Origin: Trogon surrucura
Taxonomy: Eukaryota; Chordata; Aves; Trogoniformes; Trogonidae
Length of the DNA: 64,000 nt
Direction: 5' to 3'
Assembly (NCBI GenBank): GCA_020746105.1
Contig: CM036628.1
Span: 4,226,001 to 4,290,000 of the forward strand
The translations under genes were made by a program, and so were the position numbers. Below, piece by piece: positions 1 through 14,115 of this stretch. How positions within the stretch are numbered: position 1 is the stretch's first letter; each line of letters opens with the position of its first letter. The notes under the pieces are model-generated. The model did not search any database. It had not been told where the DNA came from and saw only the letters and a list, made by a program, of their open reading frames with translations.

Positions 1-3000
1 CATCCACCTGCTGCTCTGAATCTTGCAGAAATTGGGCAGTACTGTTGCTGGACATTGAGTGTTTCGATGGTTGTGGCATGGCTGTAATCAGGCTGGGCAC
101 CAGGCACCATCTGTGCCACGTTTGTGTGGGTGCTCTGAAGGCAAGCCACTTCTGGGCTTTTGACTTATCCCTCTTGGCTCTCTGTCTGACTTGATAAACA
201 CAATCTCCTGCCCATCCTTCCTTCATAGGGCGGGGGGGAATGGGGGGCAAAGTGGCTGTGTGTTGAGAACCTGCTCGAGGTCTGTAAGCGTCACAGTGAG
301 GCAGCTTCAAAAAGGAGTTAAAAAAACCCCCAAATCATCTTAAAGAACAAACATTTAGGGAGCGGCAGAGTTATCATGTGATATAAGTTTCCAGCTGAAG
401 GGGTTTTATGTGCATCATTCTTCTGTGTGACAGATGCCCCGGGGAAAGGGCTGTGTCTTACCCCTGCTCTGGACATGGATACCGGCAAGAAAAACAAGGC
501 GGTTTTTTTGGCATCGTGTGTGATTGGGAAAGGGACTGTGCAATGCATAAATTAAAGGCACACAAGTGAAGCTGTGTTGTCATGGCAACCAAATAGCTTC
601 TATTGTTCCACAAGGAGTGTTATTACTTACTGCCCCTTGTAGGATAATTAATTAATCCTCAGACATCCTTTCGGGAACAATGGCCCTGGTGCTGGCGCTG
701 GGCAGGCTGAGGAGAGCCCCCAGCTCTATCATGCCTTTCTCTGGGACTCTTGGCGTCTACTGGCTGCATGATGGTGGGGAACAAGTGTTGTCAGAGACTA
801 GCCATTGTATGATTCAAAAAGTTGTTTCCCACAGGCGTCCAGCTGGATGAGGCACTGTGGAGAAATATGGCTCCAGCCATGATGTAAGGAGCACTCCTTG
901 CCTTCACTCCCATGGGAACTGTATTCCCAAAATGATGCTGTGGGGACATGTGAATCCTGGTGGCTGCAGGGCTCTCTGCAAAGGCAACATGATTATGTCT
1001 TTGTGCTGGAAGTTCCCAGACACTCTGACACACAGAATGCTTTGCAGGTGCTTTTAAATGCTGTGTGTTTCCCGGTGCCTTGTTACACTAAGTTGATGCA
1101 TCTCCATCTCCTTGAGAGCTGTGCCCAGCTACTGTACCATGGCACGGCTCAGAAGATGGAGTCATGCCAGGATGCAAGACCTTCATAGGTACAGTGCTGG
1201 CTTTGTAATGACCTCCCAATGATGAGGGACAAAAACTACAGTCCTCATTTTTTTAAAAAATGGCACCTTCTTGTTCATCACAGCTGCTGCCTGCATGTGG
1301 TCAGCCCTATTTTCAAGCTCACTTGCTGGAGTAATGCCTTATTGCTGTGTACTCCTCGTAGCCCTGCTAAGCAACGCTGAGCTGCAGCCTCTGTTCTTGT
1401 CAGTGATTAGAAGGATTATTTGCTGAGCCAAGATCAGTGACATCAATTGAAATGCCTGGGAAAGGATGCCAGGGGCCAGGCCAAATAGGTATTGGGGAGG
1501 ACACGTTTGACTGGCAGACCCTCTGAGAGGTGCTGATCTGTGAAGATGAAAAGCCTAGCTGGAGTCTTTTCATATCCTGTACGAATTTGCAACTTGGGGA
1601 TTTAGGCTGAAAGCAGAAACATCTTCATAACGATGTTCAGTAGCTCAGATGATCCGTAAAGAACAGAAGGGGAGTGTCTCCTAGTTCTCCTTAAAGGAAG
1701 TGGGCTGGATGAGTTATCTGGTAGATGTTGGTTTGCTACAGGTGGTTGAATTGCAGTAGGCATAGAACAGCATGCAGGTATTTATAGATGCTTACTGGTG
1801 TGTAGTGGTACTTAGGTAATGCTTTGTTCACACCTGAATGGTCTTGGTATCCCGAGGAGTCTAGCAGCACTTCTGACCCTGAAGAACGAAGAGCCCTGAG
1901 AGCGTGGAGCTCAAGTCACTCGGCAACTGAAGCAGCCTGCAGGTTTCTGTCCTTGTGGGACCTTGTTGGGGTGCCCAAATTCACCATCAGCTTAATGGTC
2001 TGGTTCGACCAGCCTGCTTGAGTGGATCTAGTTCTGACAGTATCCAGCACGAGTGGCTTCAGGAGCTCAAAGTCTTCCCACACTGCTATGTGTCCTTTCA
2101 ACACAGACCGGCCTGTTCAGGGTGTATGGTAATTGCTGCACAGTGGGACTAGAGGCTAATGCTTCCAACTATAGCCTTCTCTCTCTCTCTAGATAATCTT
2201 TGGGGAGGTATTTTTATAGTACCAGACAGTTTAGACTCCCTTCAAGCATTAATGAACTATTTCAGCAAGGAAAACAATCAGGAGCTTTGTATATATTTGA
2301 AATAAGAGATGGTTACCCTTCATAAAGCTTCCATTTTCCTACCCTATGATCTGTGCAGTCCTAAACCTGCTCCCTCCTGTGTATCTACACACCGTAGACA
2401 GCTCGGAGCATCCAGCCGCTAGAGTCGTGATTTCTCTGTGGCTCCTATAATTTATTCATCCCAAGATGCTCTCCTACATCTGCAATAACATTGTTTCAGT
2501 TTGTTATAGCACTGGCTTTAAAGTTTTATAAACCTGGTGACAAGTTGAAAAGTTGCAAGAGGATTGTTGCAGAGGGCTAGTGCAAGAAACTAGGCTTCCA
2601 AAGAGAAACCTTTGCAGGAATATATACGTGTTAAAGGAAAGATGCCCATGGAATTGTCCATACCTTTTGCTGGGGACAGTCTGCAGTGCAGATAGGTTAC
2701 AGGTTGGGGGCATGATGCTTGGCAAAGCTGATATTGAGGCTTCACTTTATTGCCTCCTACTCCTGTATCTCCTGTTCTCACACTGCTCTCTTGTCAGGAT
2801 GACCTCACTCGCACGGGGATACTGCGCTGGATCTCTTGGAGCTTATGGAAGGAAGCATCGTGTCTTGTTATTCCCCAATTTTCTGAAGCTTGTTTGAAAA
2901 ACAAGTTTTACTGTTTGGCAGAGAAGTTTTCCCTGCTCAGGAGACATGCAGAGACCACATTCCAAGGCAGTGCTGAGCCGCAAGGGTTTTAATTTGGCTT

Positions 3001-6000
3001 CTAACCCAAAAGAGAGTGAATCAGGTTGTGTGTAAGGTTGTTCTTAACCCAGATAGTTCATCCCACAACCTGCTATGCCATCATCAGTGGGGCATCACTT
3101 CATCAAATTTTCCATCTATTAGGCATGCTTGAAATAGCCTTTGTAGTGGAATCCGTCCTGACTGGGCTTTGCAGGTTTCTTTGTTTCTGGGTTTTTTTTC
3201 TCCACTGGAATATGAATACACACTGAGTAGCTGAATTTCAATTGCAATGTAACCCATGCACAGCGATGTATGTGCTTGCCTCTGCTGTATGTTGGGCATA
3301 GCTGATGGAAGAAGGCAGTATGGATGGCCAGGCTCCATAGGAGAGGCTTTCTTTAGCACACAACACAGCAGCCTCTTAGGCTGTACATTCTCCTGGTCAC
3401 AGCTCTTGACCTTCGAGAAATGGGAAGGGAAAGGCAGGAAAATGTGTATCGATGTGGGATGACTGATCTGGATGCATGATGTCAAATTCATTCTCGAGCT
3501 GTTCCCACAGTCAAATTGGGTATGCAAAACTCTGCTTTCCTTGGGGCTGATGGAGCTTTGGCAGTAGCCTTTGAGGACCCTCAGCAGAACCTCTGTATTG
3601 CTGCAACAATAGACAGAAACAACTTTGCTGCATTATGCCACTGAAAAGGATTTTCCATTGGTATAGATATCTCGAGCTTTAAACCCCAAGATTTTTAAGA
3701 AGATGTTTCTATTATATTGCATATTATACTACCATATATTCTTTTCAAGTTTATCAGCATTTTTCTTATTAACTGAAAGTGTTCTGTTTTGTTCCATGCC
3801 TTTTCAATGGAGACATGACATACAGGTATTTCCCAGCCAGTCTATTCTATGTCCCTGGGTATCCAAAGGTTTTAAAAAAGCAGAGGTTAAAGCATTTAAC
3901 TCCCACAGTCAGAGGTTTCTGGAGTTACATGCTGTGAGATACAAGTATGACATGACACTCTGGTGCTGTAAATGTTTCCCTGTAGCCTAGGGTATCTCCA
4001 GCCCTGTGATGCTGGTATCTAAACTGAGTGAGTGTGTGTGTATATATTATATTGTGGTACTTAAGCCTGCTGAATATTGAGGACTGCCAAACTATGGTAA
4101 AAGAGGCAGCTTTGGTGCTGAGCTAATGACAGTGTGCTCTAACAGTACTGTGGGGACTGTAGCCCTGTCGTATTGCTGGAGGCTCCTGGGATGGTAGGGT
4201 TGCAGGTAGCAAAGGATTCCATGGAGGCTTGGTACTAGAGAAGGGCCAGATCCTACCAGTGTGGTGCAGTAAGAATGCTCTTAGTGTGAGACCTCCCCAG
4301 GCTCTGTGCTGGCACGGGTAGGTAGGGGTTATATGCTTTTTTCACGTTCTAGGAGTTTCTCTGTGCTGTGATCGAAACACATTGCAAATGCAGCTGACAT
4401 GGAAGGTTTCTTCAGAGCTGAAAAGTGTCCACACCTTCCTCTGCTGATGATTACTTCAGTAGAACTGAGGTCAGGCAGCTATCGTGACTTCAAGTCCTGG
4501 TGTGCAGGGCTGCAGCGCCTTGGATGACTGTTTGCTTGGGAAATCAAACAGTGACAGATCTGAGCATGTGAAACAGTTGTTTTCCTGAAGGGGAGGGTTG
4601 GCAGGGGATGCAAAGGACAGTCCTGCAGGGTGGTTGTGTGCAGTGTCCTGTGCACGCTGCTGTCACTTGCATGGAGTCACCTTGGTGGCCCTCTCGCATC
4701 TCTGCTTCTCCAGCAATAGGAAGTAGTTTGTGCATAAACACCCAACTACTTGGCTAGCTGAAGGAAAGCAATAACATCTTGACGCTTATTCCTTCTGCTA
4801 CAGGGTTGTTTGGAGAAATAAAAGATGGTTGTAGCAGGGTGGAGAGTAATCTCCAAATCACTCTTGGCGTAGCAGCTTCGAGTGGTCTCTTTTGCAGGCA
4901 GGAGGTACAGCTGCCTGCTCTGCGGCTCATCTAGATAGGTGGTAAAAGTAGAAACCTACTGAGCTCCTAGAAACGTCTTTGCAACCAAGCGGATGTCACA
5001 GACTCATCTGCCATTGCTAGATTTGAGGTCACTTTGTCTATCCTTGCTGTGGTGACATCCTGCAACAGTCCAAAAAGTCAAGAATCGGATGTGGATATCT
5101 GCTCATGCCACATCACATTTTAACAGAAATCCCGTTGATTGTGCTGAAAGACGCCTTGGACTAAGGTAGTGTGTGAGGACAAGTAAATCATCTGGCCCCA
5201 GGGGTGCCCTACAGTGTGGGAGTGAATGCTCAAGTTTAAGCGAGCAGTGCCTGAAGGACAGGGATGGTCCTTTCACAAGGGCGTAGGGTTCTTGCACAAA
5301 ATGGTTAAGAATAAAAGAAATTTGTGAAGGGGCCTGAAGTACTTCCCATTCATTGGTTCTGAAATCGGTTGCAAAGCGATTGTCCCAGCTTAAAATCTAA
5401 AAAATAGGTCAGTGTGACTCATGTGTCAATATTTACTCCATTTATGGCAACTTGTAGAAGCAGGAAAAAAAAAATTATCTGTCTTCCATAATATTTCACA
5501 GATTATCCCATTCCCATAACAAAATTCTTCCTGTGCCTTGGTCCTGATGTTGCTTGTCTGCAGACCAGCAAATTCACTACTTCTTAGAATCAAGTTGCTA
5601 AGTAACAACTGAAAGGTCACCATAAAGTCTCTTCAAATGCTGTGGCCAGCTGAAAGCTAGAATCTGGACAGAGCACCAGGAATTCCTTCTGAGACTGAGG
5701 TCTCGAGGACTTGGTGCACGTGCAGCAGAGAGCAGCCTGGTAAAGCAGCAGTCCTGCCAGATTCTTGGCCTGGAGGTGTCTTCATGTGAGAGGGAACAGC
5801 TTTATTGCTTCCCCTATCAAGGGGTCTCCAATGCTTGTGTTGAAGGTCTCTGATGGTTTGAATATGTCCTTGAATTGAGACATTTTTGCTGACTGAGTTA
5901 CACGATGCTGCCATGTATGTAGGTGGTAAACTGGGGAAACTTGGCTGAAACAAGCTCTCAATTGAAGAAAAACTGCTGGACTAGAGAATGAGTCTTTGCC

Positions 6001-9000
6001 CTTGAGGCTTTTTATTCTACCATGCTGGTTTCTTCCTAGGGGTCTTGTAACATTCACATGATATTTTGATGGGAGAGTTTGCAGAACGCTCTTCGTCTGC
6101 ACAACTGGAGTTTTGTGCTTATGGGAAAGCTGTTGGGGAGACTGGCTGGTTCCTATTCTAGACTTTGGGCTTTGCAGCACGAATAAAACGTGGTGGCAGT
6201 GCTCGTTGCAAACGATTCCCTCCGTGCATCTTTCCGTGATGCTTTTATCTCTAAGGAGCAGCTCCACAAGTCCTCCAGTATCGCAAGTTCAAGCCTCAGG
6301 AGGGCTGAGTCAACCCTGCTCTGGTGCTGAGAAGCAGAGTTCACATGTTTTGCTCGCTGGGCAATTTCCCAGATGAGAACATTCCTGTGCTCTCACTGGA
6401 GGGGTTAAGTTCATTCTGTGTTTTGTAGGTGACTCCACCCCACGGTAGGAGAGAAGTCGTGTTGGAGAGGATGAGTCCATGGCTCTATCGTTTGCAGCAT
6501 GCTTTCGGCTGAACAGTGCTATGTATTGCAGTGCTCCATCTGTTCCTGTATCAGCCAAGTTATCTTTAGATCTGAACATGCCAGTATTGCACGGTGGTGG
6601 CATGAACCGCTTCAGCTTGGACCCCAGCATTCCTGTAGTAGTTAGAATTGCTACTGCAGAAAACTTTTCCCAGGATAAAAATGTGGGTTTTTTTCTTTTT
6701 TTTTTTTCCTGCTTAAGTTTTTATTCAGGTTTTTTGCACAGGCAGAACTCCCACAGCCTTTATATATTTATATATATTAAAAAGCTGTCTGTATTTGAGA
6801 GCAGTGTTCCAAACTGCCACCTGTTTCAATAGCAGTGCTGCAGCACTGGAGAGGATTACTGCAGAATGCTGAAGTATCTTCCCACAAGCGAAAGCTTTCA
6901 TCTGATTTGATTGAAAAGCAAATTAGATCTTGAGAACCTGACCTTCTGACATCCTGTCATATATGCATTTAAAGCATCTAGCAGTAGAGAGTGTACGTGC
7001 ACAAGAGTGCCAGTATCTCAATATAGAACCGAGATCCAAATACAAGTGCGTGCGTGTCGTGTTGCTATTTGAATATGTAAATAAATGGGGCTATATATAG
7101 CTCTATATGTTATGTACATGTTAAATGAAGGTGGCAGATACGACAGCTGAATAGCTTTGCTGTTTCTCAATGCTGGTGGAGGCTCCCTGTGTGCTCCCTA
7201 CATCCCTCGTGCTTGCTCCTACCCTTCTCAGTCTTTCTGCTATCACATTTTTCAGGCCTCTGGAGAAGATTGTGTATGGGGACAGGAGCTGTTAATATTC
7301 TGAGTCTGTGCTGAGTTGCTAGGCTACAGAGAAAAATGAACATTCAAGGAAAAGGGATGGTAAAAGAAGAGGATCTGCTCAGCCGTTTGGAGATCCAGAA
7401 AGGTCCTCTGGTCAGATGAAAGGGATCGTTTTGGGGAAGGCGAGTGCGTGTGTGTGTGGGGTGAAACCTGGGTAGTCCCTGCTGCCCTGGCGCAGAGTCT
7501 CAGCCCAGCTCCAGCCAGAAAAATGGCAGAGGAGGGAGTAAAAGGCAAGATCCACTGGCCCCTTCCACGTCACTGCTTACAAGGTGTGTGCAGCTGGCCT
7601 CTTACTCCCTGTGCCAGGGTGTGCTGGGTCACCAGGCTGGAGTGTGTCCTCTTACCTGTCATTTGCCTCCTCTTTGCAGAGTGTTCAGAGCTCCCATCTG
7701 ACAGTCTAGTGAAGAGGGAAACAAACCCAAAACACTCTCACTGCTTGCAGGTTGGACCTCAACCTCCCTTTACTGCAGCAGCAACCAGCTGTGACAGCAT
7801 CTCCTTTAACTTTGCACATCTGTGACCTATCAAAGTATTGACCCTTTTATCCATTGAGAGTTTGCAACTAAGGTTCGAAGGGACTTGAGGCTTCATAGTA
7901 CCCAAGCTCATGTCTGAGTCTAGTTTTCTGAGTCCCATTCTGGCTCCTGAACACAAACTCTTTGTTTTCAGCCATTCCCTCTCATAAATGAGTATCAGGT
8001 ATTTAGCTGTACAGGCTGTGGGCCATCAAACATACCAGGTGTCTTGTGTTCCACACTTCAGGAAGGACGGCTTTGTCCTGTGCTCCCTTTCCTTTCCCCA
8101 AGATTTCTGTTTCCTCTCCATATTACTGGCTGTATCAGAACCCTTGGAAAAATTAAACAGTGCCTTTGGGTATTTTTATTATCTGGATACTTTATTTACC
8201 GAGCTCACATGGGCTTCCTGCCAATAACTTTCAGCCAGCTCTGCAAATAGAGCTCCTTGGCTCCAGGACTGTTGGTCCTGGTACTGCGGAGAGCACTTGC
8301 TCAGCATGGACAGAGACTGCAGCTTGTTCTCTGCCATCCAGTTGGCCATGAACTCAAAAGTCCACTTGCTTGTGGACCTCCAGAGCCTGCAGAAATCTCT
8401 TTTCTTCATGCATCCTATAATGAACTTGGCTTGTTCAGCAGAACCAGGAGTGTTTCATACAGCTGCATTTTTGAATGCTATTGTAACCACACTGCACCCA
8501 TCCCTTGGATTTACGATCCCGCAGCCAAGACTTGGATTGCTGAAGTGGAAGAAGAATGGTGTGGGCTATATTGTGTGCGCTGCTGCTGGTGTCAAGCCTG
8601 GACTGGTTCCTTTGGCTTCACCCTGCAATAACCGTGGGCAGACTAACCTACGGATGGAGGTGGAGGTAGACTAAATCCATCACGATACACTGTCTGGTCA
8701 GTACCCTTGACAGTAGAAATTGTTTCCTAGAACAGATCAGTTGATACTCCTGTGCTTTTTAGTTGTTCCCCTGTGACTATGGTGTGTTCTCTTCACACCA
8801 CAGTTGAGACTGTCGACTGCTAGCCCCTTTCTCTGATGATAACTCAATCTCAATGAGTTTGTCAGCTTAGGGACTGCAGATACAGCTAGGCAGAGTATTC
8901 ATATGCAGAAGAAGTCACCCAGATGCAGAGCTGGGTCTCTGTGTGCAGGAATCTTAGGGTGCAATGGTTTGCATCCAGCTTGCTTGGGCTTATTGAAAAG

Positions 9001-12000
9001 CAGCCTTATTTTTCAAACCACTGGGCTGCCATACTCTACCATTAGGAGAGTACTGTCTATCTAACTGTACCCTATTGCCAGAAATATGTTCTGCTCTTCT
9101 GCATTTCACCATCTTATCTGCTTATGCCCAGTTGTCCTTGCTACATGATTCAACTTTGCTTTCTGCGGGAAATAAGCACCATCCTAACCTTTTGGTCAAG
9201 CCAGTCTGTGCAAGCCTAGTTGGTTGTTCCATGCAAGACACGTTAGTCATCTTCTAGCATTTAAAGAATTTGTTTGCCTCTGGCTACCTCCTGGGAAATG
9301 ACATCTTTGTGGCAGTTTTCAGAGCCTGGAATACCAAACCCTCCTTCTCTGGGTTAAAACAGTGTCTTGAAAGCACTGATATCGTTGCAGAGAGACTCAT
9401 GGTTTCAATGCTCAGAGCTGCATATACAGCATTTTATTCTGCCATGTAAAGTAGTAATATTGCTTCATTCATAATATGTTTCCCTACCCATGCAGCCCCA
9501 AACTGCATTGGTGGTCTTGACTGCCACGGGGAATTACAAGCCCTATTTAATTTTTTTTCCCCGGGGAGGAAAACTCGTTTCTGTTCATTACATATTTAAC
9601 ACTTGCCTAGAGATGTGGGGATCTCAAACTGCAGCATGGAAGCAAGTTAGCATCAGTGTCTTATTTTTGCAGATAAGAGAAAATGAGGCATAGGTGAAAG
9701 TGCCTGAAATCTCCTACAGAATTAGCATTGACTGAGCTGAAATTGATGCTTAGAGCTGTTTTCTAAAGTACCTAATTCCAATCGGCTACTGCTTCAATTC
9801 CGTATTCCTCCAGCCTTTTTGCTTTGTGGTATCTACCAGTCTATGTGGAATTTCTCCTGCTTGGGGTAGAATCCGACTGAATTTGTGTCCAGTAAAACTC
9901 CTGGCAAGGTAAAGAGTATGTTTCATTTAAATATATTTAAATAAAAAGGAACAGAGGAGTGAAGAATTCTGGGAATGTTTTGGAAAAATTACATTTTTCC
10001 ATTACCAAGTTGCTTCTGCTAGAAAATTTATTGAGTTTTAACCACCTGAAGTGAGCATCTCTCAGCAAGTGAGAGGTAAGAAAGTCACTACAAGGTGAAA
10101 ATTCCATGAGAATTCGTGCAGAAGCTGTGAAGCCCCTTTGAAAATGTTTAGGGAGCATCACTGCTCTTCCCTTGGCATAATCCAATTTTCTTTCCTTGTG
10201 CTTCTGATAGCTTTAGAAACTGGTATCTTCACTAGTCACTGTTCAAACGTCTCACTCAAATTTAATTTACTCTAATAGGCTAGTTGCTTCATGTTTAATT
10301 AAATATAAAGTGATTATTAAAAACATTTTTGAGCTTTAATGGCTGTATATTAGATATGCCCATATGTGTATGCAGGAGGACACTGGCAACACGTGCTGTA
10401 AGGAAGTGAGGGTAGTGCTGGGAGAGTATGAGGAGAGGAGTTAGGAGAAGCAAGGTGGGACAAGGGAGGAGAAGAGGTGGGATACAGGCATCAGCACTGT
10501 CCCATGGTTTGTAGGTAAGATTTTGTCTTACGTAAATATGGTAAGAGAGAGAGGGGATTGGGGAAGGCTTGATGAAACCATCTGGAGACATCTGATACAC
10601 TAGGAGGACACAGATGTAAGCAATAAGCCTCAAAGGCTCTCCAGGAGGGGGAAGAACCAATGTTAGCTGCACTGTGTGTGACCCCTGTCACCCCTGGGAC
10701 AGGTGTCACTTGGGAAAACACACATCACACTTCTCATGGGGTGGGGCAATCAGTTTGCTGCCTTCCCTGCACTATCTCAAGCCAGACACCCCTTTAACTT
10801 GCCATTTTCCTGGAAGAAATTACTCTGTTGGGGACTTTCTGCCTGAGCTCCCTCTTTGTTTCAATGAGCATCTTACTTGTTTCTGGCTCTCCTGATACTA
10901 AAGTGGCTCCTTACCAGTTCCCAGCCCATGTAGGTCGAGAAGATAGTGTATGCACCCTCCCTTTGACTTTTTGCCAGAAAACTGATCGAATTCATGAATC
11001 ACCTTTTTCTGAACTTAATGTATGGCCTCAATTGGCTGTCTGGTCAAATGGTGCCCTTCGATGCTGGTTTGGCATGGCAAAGTATAGGAAACAAAAATGA
11101 GTTTGACTATCTCTCATTAAATGTTTCCTCTCTGGGAAAGACAATTTCTCCAGTTTCGACGAGGTTTGGAGTGAAAGCTTTCTGTTGATGCAGAAATGAG
11201 AAGATCAAACAATCCTGCTTTTGGGGATAGAATGAGCTCTGGATTTCACCCAGCTCCTAGTCCGTGTGGAACCGAGCGAGGAGACGAGACCAGCAGAAAC
11301 ACTACGCAGTAGCTCACAGATTTTGTAGCTTAAGAATAGAAACTGCCTGGCATTGTTTTCTAAGAGCTTGCCTGAGGAAGATGTCATGCTGCAGGGGGTG
11401 ATTTTGGGATTGCTGCCTGTGACATGGGAACAAGGTTGCTGTTGTGCTCATAGAGCAGTTGATGCTCATCCCTGTGCCCATCAGCTTTGGCTTTCTCCTC
11501 CTGACCTCTGCTTCCAGCATGACTGAGGCTGTTCAGCAGATGACGTATGCTACTGCCTCCTGCTCAGATAGGGCATTGACATACAGGCTTGGAAGTCTCA
11601 AAGTCTTTTCACGGGCAGATCAATGCCCTTTTGGCTTAGGGTCCAGCTAGGTATACCCTCGGTCTTGCACCTGCAGGACCAGTACCAATCTAGGTGCTGC
11701 AGGATAGAGCGTGGCAGGAGAGAAATAGGGCAAAAAAATGATACATTACTCACACACCCGTAGTTGGTGAGGATAGAGCTGATACCTGTCCCAGTTTCTG
11801 GACATGCATTCAGCAATTAAATACATGCAAATTACTCAAAAGTAGATCAGATTAGTGAGGGGAACAACTTCATGCAAAGTGGTTCTCAGGTCCTAAAGGA
11901 AATGAGTTCAAGAGCACAAAGACCTGCAGCATAGAAGGGCATAGAGCGTATCCTAGAAGCCAACTATTGCTGTCCCCGTGCGTTACTGGCAGACAGATTG

Positions 12001-13671
12001 AGGTGGAAGGTGCTCTTCCTCAGGCCCAAGTCAGTACTGACATCTGGTTACTCAAAAATAGGGGAAGTGGAATGAGATTGTGGCTTTCTCACCTGCTGAA
12101 ACATAGGGAGAAGGGTAGTTTCTAAAATAGTTCTCACTCTATGTACAGCCGTTGTCATATAGGACTTCAGGCTTGTAAACTGCGCACTGGCTTGCACCGA
12201 AGGAGAAATTAAAGCAGTGTTTTGGTAGAATACTCTTCCCATGAAAAGTACAGTAAGTACAAGAGCTGCTGCCTCCTGCCCTAAGCAAAGGTGAGAATCT
12301 GAACAGGCTTTGTGCCATCTTAGAGCTGGAAAACCTGCTGTCAGACATTTGCTTTCATCAGATTAACTGGTGCTCGTTAAGGTCTGGGACCCATTGGTTT
12401 ATCTGTGTGGAAATGGACAATCCCTTTTGAGGGCAAAGTAGTTTTCTTAAACGAGATTTCTAAGGAAGAACTGCAGCTGTCTTGTCTGTCCTTCACGTAT
12501 TCTCCTCTACGTTTTGTGCTGCTCCAGTTCTTTGCAACCAATTGCAGGCACATCCTCTCTCCTCCCCTTGAAAATAATTTCTCTTGTTTCCCCTACCCTC
12601 TCCTTAAAATGAAACATACTTGAGGACTACTTTGTCCTTTAATTTCATTCCCAAGAATGATGGGAACAGGAGATGGTGTTTAATCATCAAAGAAGTTGAA
12701 GCCAGCAAACTGTTCATTAGTCTCTGGCAGTGGCAGCTTGGTTTTTACTAAGTCAGATGTTCCATTTTTCTCCCTTTTTCTGGAGCGTCTTGGCTTTCCT
12801 AATGTTCTTTTGTGATCTTGGACAAGGAGACCATATGCCATTTGCTTATACGGGGAAGGACTTTTATTTGGTCACTTCTCCAAAAGGAGGTGCTTTATCA
12901 AAGTGAGGGTGGAGGGGAAATGGGGGAAAAAAAGTTGGGCGGCACAGCTAGTACCAGAGGCAAGTTGCAAAACTTCCTTTATCCCTCATGCCCAATGTCA
13001 TGCAGCAGCAGAAGAGCAGCGTGCATTTTACCCTGCAGAAAAGTTATTGCTTTCAGTACCTTACAAGTGTTTGGTGAAACACAAACCACTAGCAGCCTGG
13101 AACAGTCACCTTCACTTTCAAAGCCCCTCTGAAAGTCATTTGTCGTCCACAAAAAAAATCGACTAGGCACAGAGACATCCAGGTTGCCAGAAATACTGTA
13201 TTCTGAGCAAAGATTTGACCCTTTCACATACATTATGCCTTCCATTTCTAATCCTGGCTTCTAAGTGTAGTGTAACGCTCAGCGAGCATGCACACTTCTG
13301 CCTCTGGGCAAGTTTAATGTTGGGGGCTCTACAGGTCACAGCACAAAGGAGAATTATCTCCCCCAACCTGTCAATGATTTGCACCTCCCAGGAGATGTGC
13401 TGAGGGTTTACGAAGCAGCTTACCCAGGAGAGATTCTTCTGGTGACTTTCTGTTGGAAGACGGAGCTTTTGCCTTGCAGCAGGAGGCTCTGCGTCCTTGG
13501 GCTTTTCTTTCCTACTAGTCCTTTTCTTTTATGTCTTGGACTGTGTGTTCCACGTTAATGCCCAGACCTTCCAAAATACCATTAAGCTTCTGACTTCATG
13601 CTTCTGTAACAGTGAATTCCACAGGCTCTGTGGAAAGTTATTTCCACAGCCTTCAGTCCCTTCTTTTGCAA

Positions 13672-14115
13672 CAACCTGGGCGGGCTACCAAGCTGGTAAA
13701 GGGCTTAGAACATGAGTCTTATGGGAAAAGGCTGAGGGATCTGGGGCTGTTTAGCCTGGAGAAGAGGAGATTGAGGGGGAGACCTCATCGCTCTCTACAA
13801 CTGCCTGAAGGGAGGTTGTAGAGAGACAGGGGTTGGTCTGTTCTCCCTAGTGGAGAGTGATAGGACGAGGGGAAATGGATTTAAATTGCACCCGGGGAGG
13901 TTCAGGTTGGATATTAGGAAGAATTTCCATGCTGAAAGGGTTGTCAGCCATTGGAACAGGCTGCTCAGGGAGGGGGTTGAGTCACTATCCCTGGAGGTGT
14001 TTGAGAGACGGGTGGATGTTGCGTTCAGGGGAACCATTTAGTAGGTTGATAGGGCAGGGACAAAGGCTGGGCTCGGTGATCTTCTAGGTCTCTTCCAGCT
14101 GGTACAATTCTATGA
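13672..14115 (+). mobile_element. CR1 LINE 3' end, sense orientation
   Basis: Recognised by the CR1 3' block: gtcttatgggaaaaggctga, gggatctggggctgtttagc, ctggagaagaggagattgag, then ggttggatattaggaagaat and ttggaacaggctgctcaggg, ending ttctatgaa. 5'-truncated, as nearly all avian CR1 copies are. It lies in intron 3 in the same orientation as the host gene. Confidence 0.93.

Noticed and set aside
13497..13715. 72-codon frame with a signal-peptide-like start.
   Set aside because: Its 3' part runs into a CR1 element and nothing supports expression; chance hydrophobic start.
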